From Clostridiales bacterium (GTDB lineage: Bacteria; Bacillota; Clostridia; Oscillospirales; Oscillospiraceae), in the NCBI GenBank assembly GCA_017577345.1, contig PITX01000013.1, positions 1 through 12,911 on the forward strand: 12,911 nt of DNA, read 5' to 3'. Every line of letters starts with the position of its first letter. Positions within the stretch are counted from its first letter, which is position 1. The notes under the pieces were generated by a model that was not told the DNA's origin, searched no databases, and was given only the letters and a program-made list of their open reading frames with translations. Positions 5,696 through 12,096 of this stretch are shown piece by piece. The translations under genes were made by a program, and so were the position numbers.

Positions 5696-7057
5696 ATGGC
5701 AATCCGTAAACGGCTGGACGCCTATCTGGTGCCCGGAAAACATATTCATCTGATCGGCATCGGCGGCGTTTCCATGCGCCCGCTCGGTCTCGTCCTGCGC
5801 GGCATGGGCATGATCGTGACCGGCTCGGATATGAACTCCTCCGTGTCTACCGATGAGCTGATTTCCAAGGGAATCGAAGTGCACATCGGTCATAACGCGG
5901 AAAACATTGAGGGCGCAGACTGTATTATTCGCACCGCCGCTGCACATAATGATAACCCGGAGATCGCTGCCGCCCGCGCATTGGGCATTCCGGTCTTTGA
6001 ACGCGCACAGGCATGGGGCGTTATCATGCGCGAGTACAAAAATGCCATCTGCATTTCCGGTACGCACGGCAAAACGACTACGACCTCCATGATCACACAT
6101 ATTTTCATGGAAGCACAGCGCGATCCGACCGTCATGCTCGGAGGCTATCTTCCCCTGCTGAACGCAGGTCACCGTGTCGGAAGCGGCGATACCATCATCA
6201 TGGAAAGCTGTGAATACTGCGATTCTTTCCTGAATTTCTACCCGACTGTGGCGATCGTCAACAACATTGAGGCAGATCATCTGGATTATTTTAAGGATTT
6301 GGAAGCAGTTGAGCGCTCCTTCCGCAAGTTTGCAGGTCTTGTCCCGCGCACCGGCTATGTCATCGCCAACGGTGACGACCGGAATACCGTGGACACGCTT
6401 GCGGATCTGCATTATATCTCCTTCGGTCTGGATCAGAAAAACGACATTCATCCGGAAAAGCTTTCCGAGGATATGCGCTCATTCGATGTTGTCTGCTACG
6501 GAAAGCACTACTGCCATGTGCACCTGAATGTCTACGGAAAGCACAATGTCTATAATGCGCTTGCCGCTGCCGCTGCCGCCTATGTCATGGGCGTGGAGGG
6601 AGAGGCAGTCAGCCTCGGTCTTGCCTCGTTCACAGGCGCAGGTCGCCGCATGGAGCACAAGGGCACCTATCACGGTGCCGAGGTCTACGACGATTACGCC
6701 CATCATCCCGGAGAACTGAAATCCCTGATTGATGCCGTCCGAACGATGGGCTTCAAGCGTATCATTCTCGCCTTCCAGCCGCACACCTATACGCGTACTA
6801 AAGCGCTCTTTGATGACTTCGTGGAGCAGCTTCGGCGCGTGGATGTGGCGGTGCTGGCGGAAATCTACGCCGCAAGAGAAAGCAACAAAACCGGCATTTC
6901 CTCCGCTGACCTCGCCGCGCTGATCGACGGCGCGACCTTCTTTGAAACCCTGCCGGAGGTCAGTGCCTATCTCAAATCCATCGCACAGGAGGGGGATATT
7001 ATCCTCACGGTCGGTGCAGGCGATATCTATAAGGCGGGAGAAATGCTCCTGAAATAA
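5696..7057 (+). CDS. murC: UDP-N-acetylmuramate--L-alanine ligase
   Basis: A 453-residue cytosolic Mur ligase that adds L-alanine to UDP-N-acetylmuramate with ATP, the first amino acid of the peptidoglycan stem peptide. Three Mur domains are visible: the N-terminal UDP-binding fold with HLIGIGGVSM (18-27) and GSDMN; the central ATPase with the P-loop GTHGKTTTT (122-130), SCEYCDSFLNFYP (171-183) and NIEADHLDYF (190-199); and the C-terminal domain with GKHNVYNALAA, GAGRRME, YDDYAHHPGE (331-340), QPHTYTRT (361-368) and the closing GAGDIYK. YDDYAHHP and QPHTYTRT distinguish MurC from MurD, MurE and MurF, and the CEYxxSFL variant is of clostridial style. AGGAGG (5683-5688) lies 7 nt before the ATG. 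It has its own promoter and is followed almost directly by D-lactate dehydrogenase. Confidence 0.96.
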   Translation: MAIRKRLDAYLVPGKHIHLIGIGGVSMRPLGLVLRGMGMIVTGSDMNSSVSTDELISKGIEVHIGHNAENIEGADCIIRTAAAHNDNPEIAAARALGIPVFERAQAWGVIMREYKNAICISGTHGKTTTTSMITHIFMEAQRDPTVMLGGYLPLLNAGHRVGSGDTIIMESCEYCDSFLNFYPTVAIVNNIEADHLDYFKDLEAVERSFRKFAGLVPRTGYVIANGDDRNTVDTLADLHYISFGLDQKNDIHPEKLSEDMRSFDVVCYGKHYCHVHLNVYGKHNVYNALAAAAAAYVMGVEGEAVSLGLASFTGAGRRMEHKGTYHGAEVYDDYAHHPGELKSLIDAVRTMGFKRIILAFQPHTYTRTKALFDDFVEQLRRVDVAVLAEIYAARESNKTGISSADLAALIDGATFFETLPEVSAYLKSIAQEGDIILTVGAGDIYKAGEMLLK

Positions 7058-7068
7058 TGGAGGGGTCT

Positions 7069-8100
7069 ATGAAAATCGCCTTTTTCGACGCCAAAAGCTA
7101 TGATCAGCCCTGCTTTGAGAAAAGCGGTGCGGAACACGGCATTACCTTCAAGTTTTTTGAAACCAAGCTCACCGAGGACACGGCGAAGCTGGCGAAGGGA
7201 TTTGACGGTGTCTGCGTTTTTGTCAATGACACGGTAAATGCCGCCGTCATCGACCGTCTGTACGGTTACGGCATCCGTCTGATCGCCCTGCGCTGTGCAG
7301 GCTTTAACAATGTCGATTTACAGCACTGCTTCGGGAAGATCCATGTTGTCCGCGTACCTGCCTATTCCCCCTACGCGGTCGCGGAGCACGCGATGGCAAT
7401 GCTTCTGACCTCCAACCGCCGGATCCATAAGGCATATATCCGCACAAAGGACTTCAACTTCCGTCTGGACGGTCTGACCGGCACCGATCTGCACGGCAAG
7501 ACCGTGGGCGTGATCGGCACAGGCAAAATCGGCAGGGTGTTCATTGACATCTGCCGCGGCTTCGGGATGCGGGTCGTCGCCTACGACAAATTCCCGGCAG
7601 AAAACGCAGGAATCGACTATGTTTCGCTTGCGGAGCTGTTTGCGCGCAGTGATTTCATCTCTCTGCACTGCCCGCTGACGGAGGACACCTATCATCTGAT
7701 CGACGCCGATGCCATTGTACAGATGAAAAAGGGCGTGTATATCATCAACACCTCCCGCGGCGCACTGATCGACGCGGAGGCACTGCTGGATGGCATCAAG
7801 GCGCGGAAGGTCGGTGCCGCCTGTCTGGATGTGTACGAGGAGGAATCTGATCTCTTCTTTGAGGACTTTTCCGGTCACATCGTCGAGGACGATACGCTGG
7901 CACGGCTGATCTCCATGCCGAATGTCATCGTCACCTCTCATCAGGCATTTCTGACGCAGGAGGCACTGCAGAATATCGCCGATACCACCGCAGACAATAT
8001 CAGCACATTCTTCGCTGACGGCACCTGTGACAATGAGGTCTGCTACAAATGCGGTCAGCTCGGTGAATGCAGAAAAAAGCGAAAAGAAAAATGCTTCTGA
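7069..8100 (+). CDS. ldhA: D-lactate dehydrogenase (D-2-hydroxyacid dehydrogenase)
   Basis: 343 residues from the chosen start; it reduces pyruvate to D-lactate with NADH, a fermentative route to regenerate NAD. The Rossmann motif VGVIGTGKIGR is at about 145-156, and the aspartate after AY is the usual NAD-selecting acid. Catalytic residues fit the D-LDH triad: arginine in NTSRGALID (R230), glutamate in DVYEEESD (E259), histidine in TSHQAFLT (H291). The ATG at 7057 overlaps the murC stop, but that codon is part of the GGAGGGG ribosome site (7059-7065) of the ATG at 7069, so I use the latter. The C-terminus carries an odd tail with four cysteines, two as CYKC. Co-transcription with murC is likely. 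A VanH-like role, supplying D-lactate to the cell wall, is conceivable but no VanA-type ligase is present. Confidence 0.92.
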   Translation: MKIAFFDAKSYDQPCFEKSGAEHGITFKFFETKLTEDTAKLAKGFDGVCVFVNDTVNAAVIDRLYGYGIRLIALRCAGFNNVDLQHCFGKIHVVRVPAYSPYAVAEHAMAMLLTSNRRIHKAYIRTKDFNFRLDGLTGTDLHGKTVGVIGTGKIGRVFIDICRGFGMRVVAYDKFPAENAGIDYVSLAELFARSDFISLHCPLTEDTYHLIDADAIVQMKKGVYIINTSRGALIDAEALLDGIKARKVGAACLDVYEEESDLFFEDFSGHIVEDDTLARLISMPNVIVTSHQAFLTQEALQNIADTTADNISTFFADGTCDNEVCYKCGQLGECRKKRKEKCF

Positions 8101-8148
8101 TAAGAAAGATGCTGTAGCAAAATTGTGAAATTGCATATAAGATAAGTC

Positions 8149-8181
8149 ATTGCGCACCGATGCCGTGCATCGGTGCGCAAT
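8149..8181 (+). terminator. Perfect hairpin after D-lactate dehydrogenase
   Basis: The 14-bp perfect stem ATTGCGCACCGATG (8149-8162) / CATCGGTGCGCAAT (8168-8181) has the 5-nt loop CCGTG. It lies about 50 bp past the dehydrogenase stop and probably ends that transcript, though the following TCATATTGTC is a poor T-run. It also forms the outer module of the repeat locus. Confidence 0.5.
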
Positions 8182-8185
8182 TCAT

Positions 8186-8215
8186 ATTGTCAAAAAAGTC
8201 CGTTTCCGTCAAAAT
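8186..8215 (-). repeat. 30-bp connector repeat, copy 2, inverted
   Basis: The reverse complement matches 294-323 at 27 of 30 positions. Read on the minus strand, it runs into the hairpin at 8149-8181, the same order and nearly the same spacing (4 nt) as at the first locus. Confidence 0.7.
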
Positions 8216-8238
8216 GAAGAACAGCATTGGGATGCCTA

Positions 8239-8331
8239 TCGTTGCGAGCGGCCGTCAGGCGGCGTGGGTACGCAGCCGTTGGCGGCTTTGCTGCCCTACG
8301 GACGCGGTCTGCCATACCTGTCATTGCGAGG
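8239..8331 (+). repeat. Partial and degenerate repeat arms
   Basis: ATCGTTGCGAG at 8239-8249, followed by a GC-rich segment and CGTGGG, has the layout of an end of the 134-bp element. A second, exact GTCATTGCGAG occurs at 8320-8330, only 42 bp before the identical start of the complete copy at 8362. These look like remnants of further insertions or duplications. Confidence 0.45.
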
Positions 8332-8360
8332 CTGACGATGAAAGGGAAATCCTTCACCCG

Positions 8361-8494
8361 TGTCATTGCGAGCCGGTTTTCAACCGGCGTGGCAATCCGT
8401 GCCTGTCAGGTTTTGTACTTCTCCGATATACGGTACATGTCTGAAATTTGCTACTGACAGATTCCCACGGTCGCGTTGCTGCCTCGGAATGACA
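8361..8494 (-). repeat. 134-bp interspersed repeat, copy 2, inverted
   Basis: The full-length copy is in the opposite orientation to 141-274. Its plus strand starts TGTCATTGCGAG and ends CTCGGAATGACA. The conserved core appears here as CCGATATACGGTA and TCTGAAAT. The arm hairpin is GCCGGTT-TTC-AACCGGC, the same 7-bp stem and 3-nt loop size as copy 1 with unrelated sequence. Confidence 0.8.
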
Positions 8495-8512
8495 GTATTG
8501 TGCAAATTGCTG

Positions 8513-8530
8513 ATTTTGTGACGGTCCGGA
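8513..8530 (+). repeat. Shortened connector repeat, copy 3
   Basis: ATTTTG-TG-ACGGTCCGGA resembles the first 17 bases of the 30-bp connector at 294, with a 2-bp insertion and a truncated 3' part. It leads directly into the hairpin at 8531. Confidence 0.45.
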
Positions 8531-8562
8531 AAGCAGGGTGCGAAAGACGCACCCTGCTTTTT
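8531..8562. terminator. Bidirectional hairpin terminator after trpB
   Basis: The perfect 12-bp stem AAGCAGGGTGCG (8531-8542) / CGCACCCTGCTT (8548-8559) has the 5-nt loop AAAGA, with TTTTT at 8558-8562 on the plus strand. It begins 5 bp past the trpB stop on the minus strand, where the T-run is only TTT, so it probably serves both convergent units. Confidence 0.7.
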
Positions 8563-8567
8563 GGTAC

Positions 8568-9932
8568 TTATTCGATATTCGGAAGCTTGGCAAGGCTCTT
8601 TTCAATGTCCTCATCCGTGGGGATGTAGTCCTCCATCTTGCCGTCGTTGAATTTCTGATAGGCATAGAGGTCAAAATACCCCGTTCCGGTCAGACCGAAC
8701 ACGATGTTCTTCTCTTCGCCGGTTTCCTTACATTTGAGTGCCTCGTCAATGGCAACGCGGATGGCGTGACTGCTTTCCGGTGCGGGAAGGATACCCTCCA
8801 CGCGGGCAAATTCCACCGCCGCCCCAAACACCGCGCTCTGTTCCACGCTCGTTGCCTCCAAAAGTCCGTCCGCATAGAGCTGAGAGACGATGCTGCTCAT
8901 GCCGTGATAGCGCAGACCGCCTGCATGGTTGGCAGAAGGGATAAAGGAGCTGCCCAGCGTATACATCTTGGCAAGCGGGCAAACCTTGCCGGTATCGCAG
9001 AAATCGTAGGCATATCTGCCCCGTGTCAGGCTCGGACAGGAAGCAGGCTCGACTGCGATGAGGCGCATATCCGCCTCGCCGCGGAGCTTCTGCCCTGCAA
9101 ACGGAGAGATCAGACCGCCCAGATTGGAGCCGCCGCCGGCACAGCCGATGATGATGTCGGGCTTGATACCGTATTTGTCCATTGCCGCCTTGGTTTCCAG
9201 ACCGATGACCGTCTGATGGATCAAAACCTGCGACAGGACACTGCCGAGTACATAGCGGTAGCCGTCCAGCTTACCCGCCGTCTCCACTGCCTCGGAGATC
9301 GCGCATCCGAGAGAGCCGGAGGTGCCGGGGAGTTCGGCATTGATCTTTCTGCCGACCTCCGTCGTCATGGACGGAGAGGGAGTGACCGATGCACCGTAGG
9401 TGCGCATCACCTCGCGGCGGAACGGCTTCTGCTCATAGGACACCTTGACCATGAACACCTTGCAGTCCAGATCGAAATAGGAACACGCCATGGACAGCGC
9501 GGTACCCCACTGCCCTGCGCCGGTCTCGGTCGTCACGCCGGTTAAACCTTGCTGCTTGGCGTAGTATGCCTGCGCGATCGCGGAATTCAGCTTGTGTGAT
9601 CCGGAGGTGTTGTTGCCCTCAAACTTATAGTAGATGTGCGCCGGGGTGCCCAGCTTTTTTTCCAGACAGTATGCCCGTACCAGCGGCGACGGACGGTACA
9701 TCTTGTAAAAATCGCGGATCTCCTGCGGTATGGGGATATACGCATTCTCGCAGTCCAGCTCCTGCGCCGCAAGCTCGCGGCAGAACACCTGCGACAGCTC
9801 ATCGAGCGTCATCGGCTTGCCCGTTGCGGGATTCAGCAGGGGCGCCGGCTTATTCTTCATATCGGCACGGACATTGTACCATGCCTTCGGCATCTCCGAT
9901 TCTTCCAGATAGATTTTGTACGGGATCTCCAT
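8568..9932 (-). CDS. trpB: TrpB2-type tryptophan synthase beta chain
   Basis: A 454-residue PLP enzyme expected to join indole and L-serine into tryptophan. The PLP lysine is in GSHKLNSA (K114); TETGAGQWG (135-143) carries the catalytic glutamate E136; GCAGGGSN (263-270) is the phosphate-binding loop. The long N-terminal part (about 1-75), EPASCPSLTRGRYAYDF and HAGGLRYHGMSS place it in the TrpB2 subgroup, which often works without the alpha subunit. AAAGGAG (9941-9947) lies 8 nt before the ATG at 9932; the frame is open for another 89 codons upstream, but that stretch is the T-box leader, not protein. No trpA or other trp gene is in the window, so indole may come from elsewhere in the genome or from the surroundings. 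Regulation is by the T-box in front. Confidence 0.93.
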   Translation of the reverse strand: MEIPYKIYLEESEMPKAWYNVRADMKNKPAPLLNPATGKPMTLDELSQVFCRELAAQELDCENAYIPIPQEIRDFYKMYRPSPLVRAYCLEKKLGTPAHIYYKFEGNNTSGSHKLNSAIAQAYYAKQQGLTGVTTETGAGQWGTALSMACSYFDLDCKVFMVKVSYEQKPFRREVMRTYGASVTPSPSMTTEVGRKINAELPGTSGSLGCAISEAVETAGKLDGYRYVLGSVLSQVLIHQTVIGLETKAAMDKYGIKPDIIIGCAGGGSNLGGLISPFAGQKLRGEADMRLIAVEPASCPSLTRGRYAYDFCDTGKVCPLAKMYTLGSSFIPSANHAGGLRYHGMSSIVSQLYADGLLEATSVEQSAVFGAAVEFARVEGILPAPESSHAIRVAIDEALKCKETGEEKNIVFGLTGTGYFDLYAYQKFNDGKMEDYIPTDEDIEKSLAKLPNIE

Positions 9933-9968
9933 TTTCTTTTCTCCTTTCGATTTTTCGGGAGAGGATAC

Positions 9969-10004
9969 AAAAAATCCTGTCCCAGTTGTTTGCTGGGACA
10001 GGAT
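9969..10004 (-). terminator. T-box attenuator terminator
   Basis: The 12-bp perfect stem ATCCTGTCCCAG (9993-10004) / CTGGGACAGGAT (9974-9985) has a 7-nt loop and is followed by six T (9969-9974). Its 5' half is the same sequence the T-box core needs for the antiterminator, so the two folds exclude each other. Confidence 0.92.
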
Positions 10005-10220
10005 GATAAATCCTGCGGTGCCACCCGGCTTGGCGCATTGCGCCCACTTGACGCGTACCTTCATACGCTGACTTTGATAACGAAGAGTCTGCTCCGTCTC
10101 GCCTACTGCCTTCAGCTTGCCCTCCGACGCCCATTCTGTCCGTACTTCCCTGCCGCGTTCCCACCCTCGGCGGCTCTCTGTGCGTTCCGTTGCGAACATA
10201 CTTACTCGTCATCTGCGGTT
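9969..10220 (-). promoter_or_regulatory. T-box riboswitch, Trp (UGG) specifier
   Basis: This leader RNA precedes trpB. The Stem I base pairs GACG (10207-10210) with CGTC (10126-10129); above it the loop has AGTA on the 5' side and GAA-TGG on the 3' side, so the specifier codon is UGG at 10131-10133 (Trp). The T-box core GGGTGGCACCGC runs from 10026 to 10015. The antiterminator is GGG with CCC (9995-9997) and GCAGGA (10011-10016) with TCCTGT (9998-10003), around the bulge UGGCACC. UGGC would pair with a tRNA 3' end GCCA, which fits the G discriminator base of bacterial tRNA-Trp. Uncharged tRNA-Trp should stabilise the antiterminator and allow trpB transcription. Confidence 0.93.
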
Positions 10221-10226
10221 TCTTGT

Positions 10227-10255
10227 ATTTAAGCACATTCCGATCTGTTTGTCAA
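10227..10255 (-). promoter_or_regulatory. Promoter of the T-box-trpB unit
   Basis: Minus strand: -35 TTGACA (10250-10255), 17-bp spacer, -10 TTAAAT (10227-10232). Start is expected near 10220, giving a leader of about 290 nt. Confidence 0.7.
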
Positions 10256-10298
10256 TCCTAAAATATGCAAAAAGCGTCGGAAGGTGCGAAGTCTCCGC

Positions 10299-10327
10299 TT
10301 GACTTGCCCGCTGCGGCGCGGTAAGAT
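10299..10327 (+). promoter_or_regulatory. Promoter of the AEC transporter gene
   Basis: Plus strand: -35 TTGACT (10299-10304), 17-bp GC-rich spacer, -10 TAAGAT (10322-10327). It is divergent from the trpB promoter, with 43 bp between the two -35 boxes. Confidence 0.6.
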
Positions 10328-10357
10328 AGGCATAAGAAAGAATCGGGTGGTAAAACT

Positions 10358-11284
10358 ATGCAGTTCGACGGTTTTCTGTTTTTTCTGATTGTAATCTGTA
10401 TCGGATATTTTTCCGTTAAAAGTAAGCTGGTTCCCGAAAGTGCGACCGATGTGCTTCCCTCTCTGCTTCTGAATGTCTGCTTCCCCGCGATGCTGTTTAC
10501 CAACTTTGCAGAAACGGACATCCACGAGCTGATCAATTACGGTATTCCGACCGTGATCGCCACGCTGGTATTCAGTTTGCTGCCCTTTTTTATCTCCATT
10601 CCGCTATTTCGAAAGGTCGATGAAAGCCGCCGCCCCATCCTGCGCTTTATCAGCGGTGTCGGCAACACCTCTTTTGTCTGCATTCCCCTGCTGAGTCTGT
10701 TTTTGACGAAGAGTGAAATGTCCATCGTCTTTATCCACGGTGCAGTTATGGATTTCCTGATCTGGGGTGTCCATCATCAGATCTTCATCGGCTCGACCGA
10801 AGGCAGCCGCAAGCAGATCGTCAAAAAAGTGCTTGCCACACCGAATCTGATTGCCGTGGTCGCAGGCATCCTCTGCTCCGTATTTTCCGTGGAGCTTCCG
10901 GAATTTCTGAGCTATACGCTCAACGGCATCGCCGCCTCCGTATCTCCCATTGCCCTGCTGTTTATCGGTATGCTGATCTGCCGCTACGGTCTGTTCGGCT
11001 GGATCAGAAGCAAGACCGCCATTGTCTACTCTCTGTGGAAGGTGCTTGCCCTGCCTTGCATCGTATTTGCCGTTCTGTATTTCATTCTGCCGTTCAAGAC
11101 CGCCTGTATTCTTGCCATCCTGCTCGGCAGCCCATCCCCTGTGTCCGCTGTTCTGTGGTCGAAGCAGTACGGCAAGGACACGAAGCTGGCAGTCGATTGT
11201 CTGATTCCCTCGACCATTCTCTATTTTATCGTCATGGGTGCCGTGCTGGTGCTTCTGCTGAAATCCGGCGTGGTCGGAATCTAA
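10358..11284 (+). CDS. AEC (auxin efflux carrier) family transporter
   Basis: A 308-residue integral membrane protein of about ten hydrophobic segments. Family signs are the N-terminal helix followed by GYFSVKSKLVP, LLLNVCFPAMLF (37-48), SGVGNTSFVCIPL (99-111), the charged central loop near 145-158, and in the second half SPIALLFIGM (196-205) and SPSPVSAVLWSKQYGKD (258-274). Members carry organic acids such as malate or other small anions; the substrate cannot be told here. The ribosome site is weak (GGGTGG, 7 nt before the ATG). The gene has its own promoter, divergent from the Trp T-box, and lacks a T-box of its own. Its last 4 bp overlap the end of the pyroglutamyl-peptidase gene on the other strand. 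Confidence 0.88.
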   Translation: MQFDGFLFFLIVICIGYFSVKSKLVPESATDVLPSLLLNVCFPAMLFTNFAETDIHELINYGIPTVIATLVFSLLPFFISIPLFRKVDESRRPILRFISGVGNTSFVCIPLLSLFLTKSEMSIVFIHGAVMDFLIWGVHHQIFIGSTEGSRKQIVKKVLATPNLIAVVAGILCSVFSVELPEFLSYTLNGIAASVSPIALLFIGMLICRYGLFGWIRSKTAIVYSLWKVLALPCIVFAVLYFILPFKTACILAILLGSPSPVSAVLWSKQYGKDTKLAVDCLIPSTILYFIVMGAVLVLLLKSGVVGI

Positions 11285-11868
11285 TCTATCGCTGAAATTG
11301 CAGCCGTCAATGCCCGCAGGATATCCGAAAGCGGCATGGATGGCTGTGTTTCTGTCTGCTCCGGAAGATAGGGGACATGAATGAATGCGACACGCACCGC
11401 AGTATCTGCAAAACGGTGCAGCAGCATAAAGAGCAGATCGTTGCAGACATACGCACCGGCTGAATAGGACAGCACGCCGGGCAGTCCTGCCTTTTGGATC
11501 GCATCTGTCATGCGCCGCACGGGGAGAGTGGAAAAATACGCATCCGGCGCACCGGCAACGACCGGCTCATCACATGGCTGCTGTCCTGCATTATCCGGGA
11601 TCCGTGCGTCGCGCACATTGATCGCCGCAAGCTCCGGTGTCACCGCAGCTCTGCCGCCCGCCTGACCTATGCAAAGCACCGCATTGGCGCAGATCTCCTC
11701 CGCTTTTTTGATGGCAAGCTCTCCTGCCTTTCCGAATACGGTCGGCACCCTCAGCTTTGTCAGTGCGTACGCTCCGATCTGATCGGGCAGACGGCTGACC
11801 GCCTCCCACGCAGGATTGATTGCTTCCCCGCCGAACGGTTCAAAGCCCGTTACCAATAATTTTTTCAT
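11281..11868 (-). CDS. pcp: Pyroglutamyl-peptidase I
   Basis: A 195-residue cysteine peptidase (family C15), slightly short of the usual length of a little over 200, that removes N-terminal pyroglutamate from peptides in the cytosol. The N-terminus KKLLVTGFEPFGGEAINPAW is diagnostic. Catalytic residues are visible: E79 in VTPELAAIN, C142 in SAGAYVCNDLLF, H164 in FIHVPYLPEQ. The ATG at 11868 follows GGAGG with 5 nt between; the frame stays open far upstream, but that part is antisense to the kinase gene and is not coding. The gene has its own extended -10 promoter. It converges with the AEC transporter gene, and no terminator fits between the two. Confidence 0.95.
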   Translation of the reverse strand: MKKLLVTGFEPFGGEAINPAWEAVSRLPDQIGAYALTKLRVPTVFGKAGELAIKKAEEICANAVLCIGQAGGRAAVTPELAAINVRDARIPDNAGQQPCDEPVVAGAPDAYFSTLPVRRMTDAIQKAGLPGVLSYSAGAYVCNDLLFMLLHRFADTAVRVAFIHVPYLPEQTETQPSMPLSDILRALTAAISAID

Positions 11869-11902
11869 CGTTTCCTCCGTTTTGCACAGCTCATTCTCGT
11901 TA

Positions 11903-11931
11903 ATTATATCACAGCAATTTCCTTTTTTCAC
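11903..11931 (-). promoter_or_regulatory. Promoter of pcp, extended -10
   Basis: Minus strand: TG-A-TATAAT (extended -10, 11903-11911) with a poor -35 GTGAAA (11926-11931) at 17 bp. The TG motif can compensate for the weak -35. Confidence 0.6.
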
Positions 11932-11991
11932 CTCTGTATGGCAGTAGTTGTAATTCTTCAAAGCAAACACCGTGAAATATGGAAAATTTGC

Positions 11992-12020
11992 TTGCTTTTT
12001 TGGCAAATGCATGGTAATAT
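11992..12020 (+). promoter_or_regulatory. Promoter of the NahK-like kinase gene
   Basis: Plus strand: -35 TTGCTT (11992-11997), 17-bp spacer ending in TGG, -10 TAATAT (12015-12020), so an extended -10 is also present. It is divergent from the pcp promoter. Confidence 0.6.
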
Positions 12021-12034
12021 ATGTGTTAATATTC

Positions 12035-12056
12035 GCACCGGAACAAATTCCGGTGC
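12035..12056 (+). other. Hairpin in the leader of the kinase mRNA
   Basis: The 9-bp perfect stem GCACCGGAA (12035-12043) / TTCCGGTGC (12048-12056) has the 4-nt loop CAAA and begins within about 10 nt of the predicted transcription start. No T-run follows, so it is not a terminator. It may stabilise the mRNA 5' end or be an operator. Confidence 0.5.
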
Positions 12057-12096
12057 AGCATACATAGAATGAAAAAATGTTGAGAGGATGATCTCG

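Noticed and set aside
5642-6451. Long minus-strand open frame (269 codons) opposite murC
   Set aside because: It is a shadow of murC: no SD, no recognisable domain, and murC on the other strand has every family motif.
7318-8157. Minus-strand frame of 279 codons opposite D-lactate dehydrogenase
   Set aside because: It is an antisense shadow with no ribosome site or domain; the complete catalytic triad of the dehydrogenase is on the plus strand.
8239-8494. Possible CRISPR array from recurring GTCATTGCGAG motifs
   Set aside because: Repeats are 11 bp, irregularly spaced, partly inverted and not separated by uniform spacers; no cas gene is present.
8538-9545. Plus-strand open frame of 335 codons opposite trpB
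   Set aside because: Its start lies inside the terminator hairpin, it lacks a ribosome site, and it is rich in arginine, alanine and cysteine in the manner of antisense frames. TrpB2 motifs on the minus strand explain the sequence.
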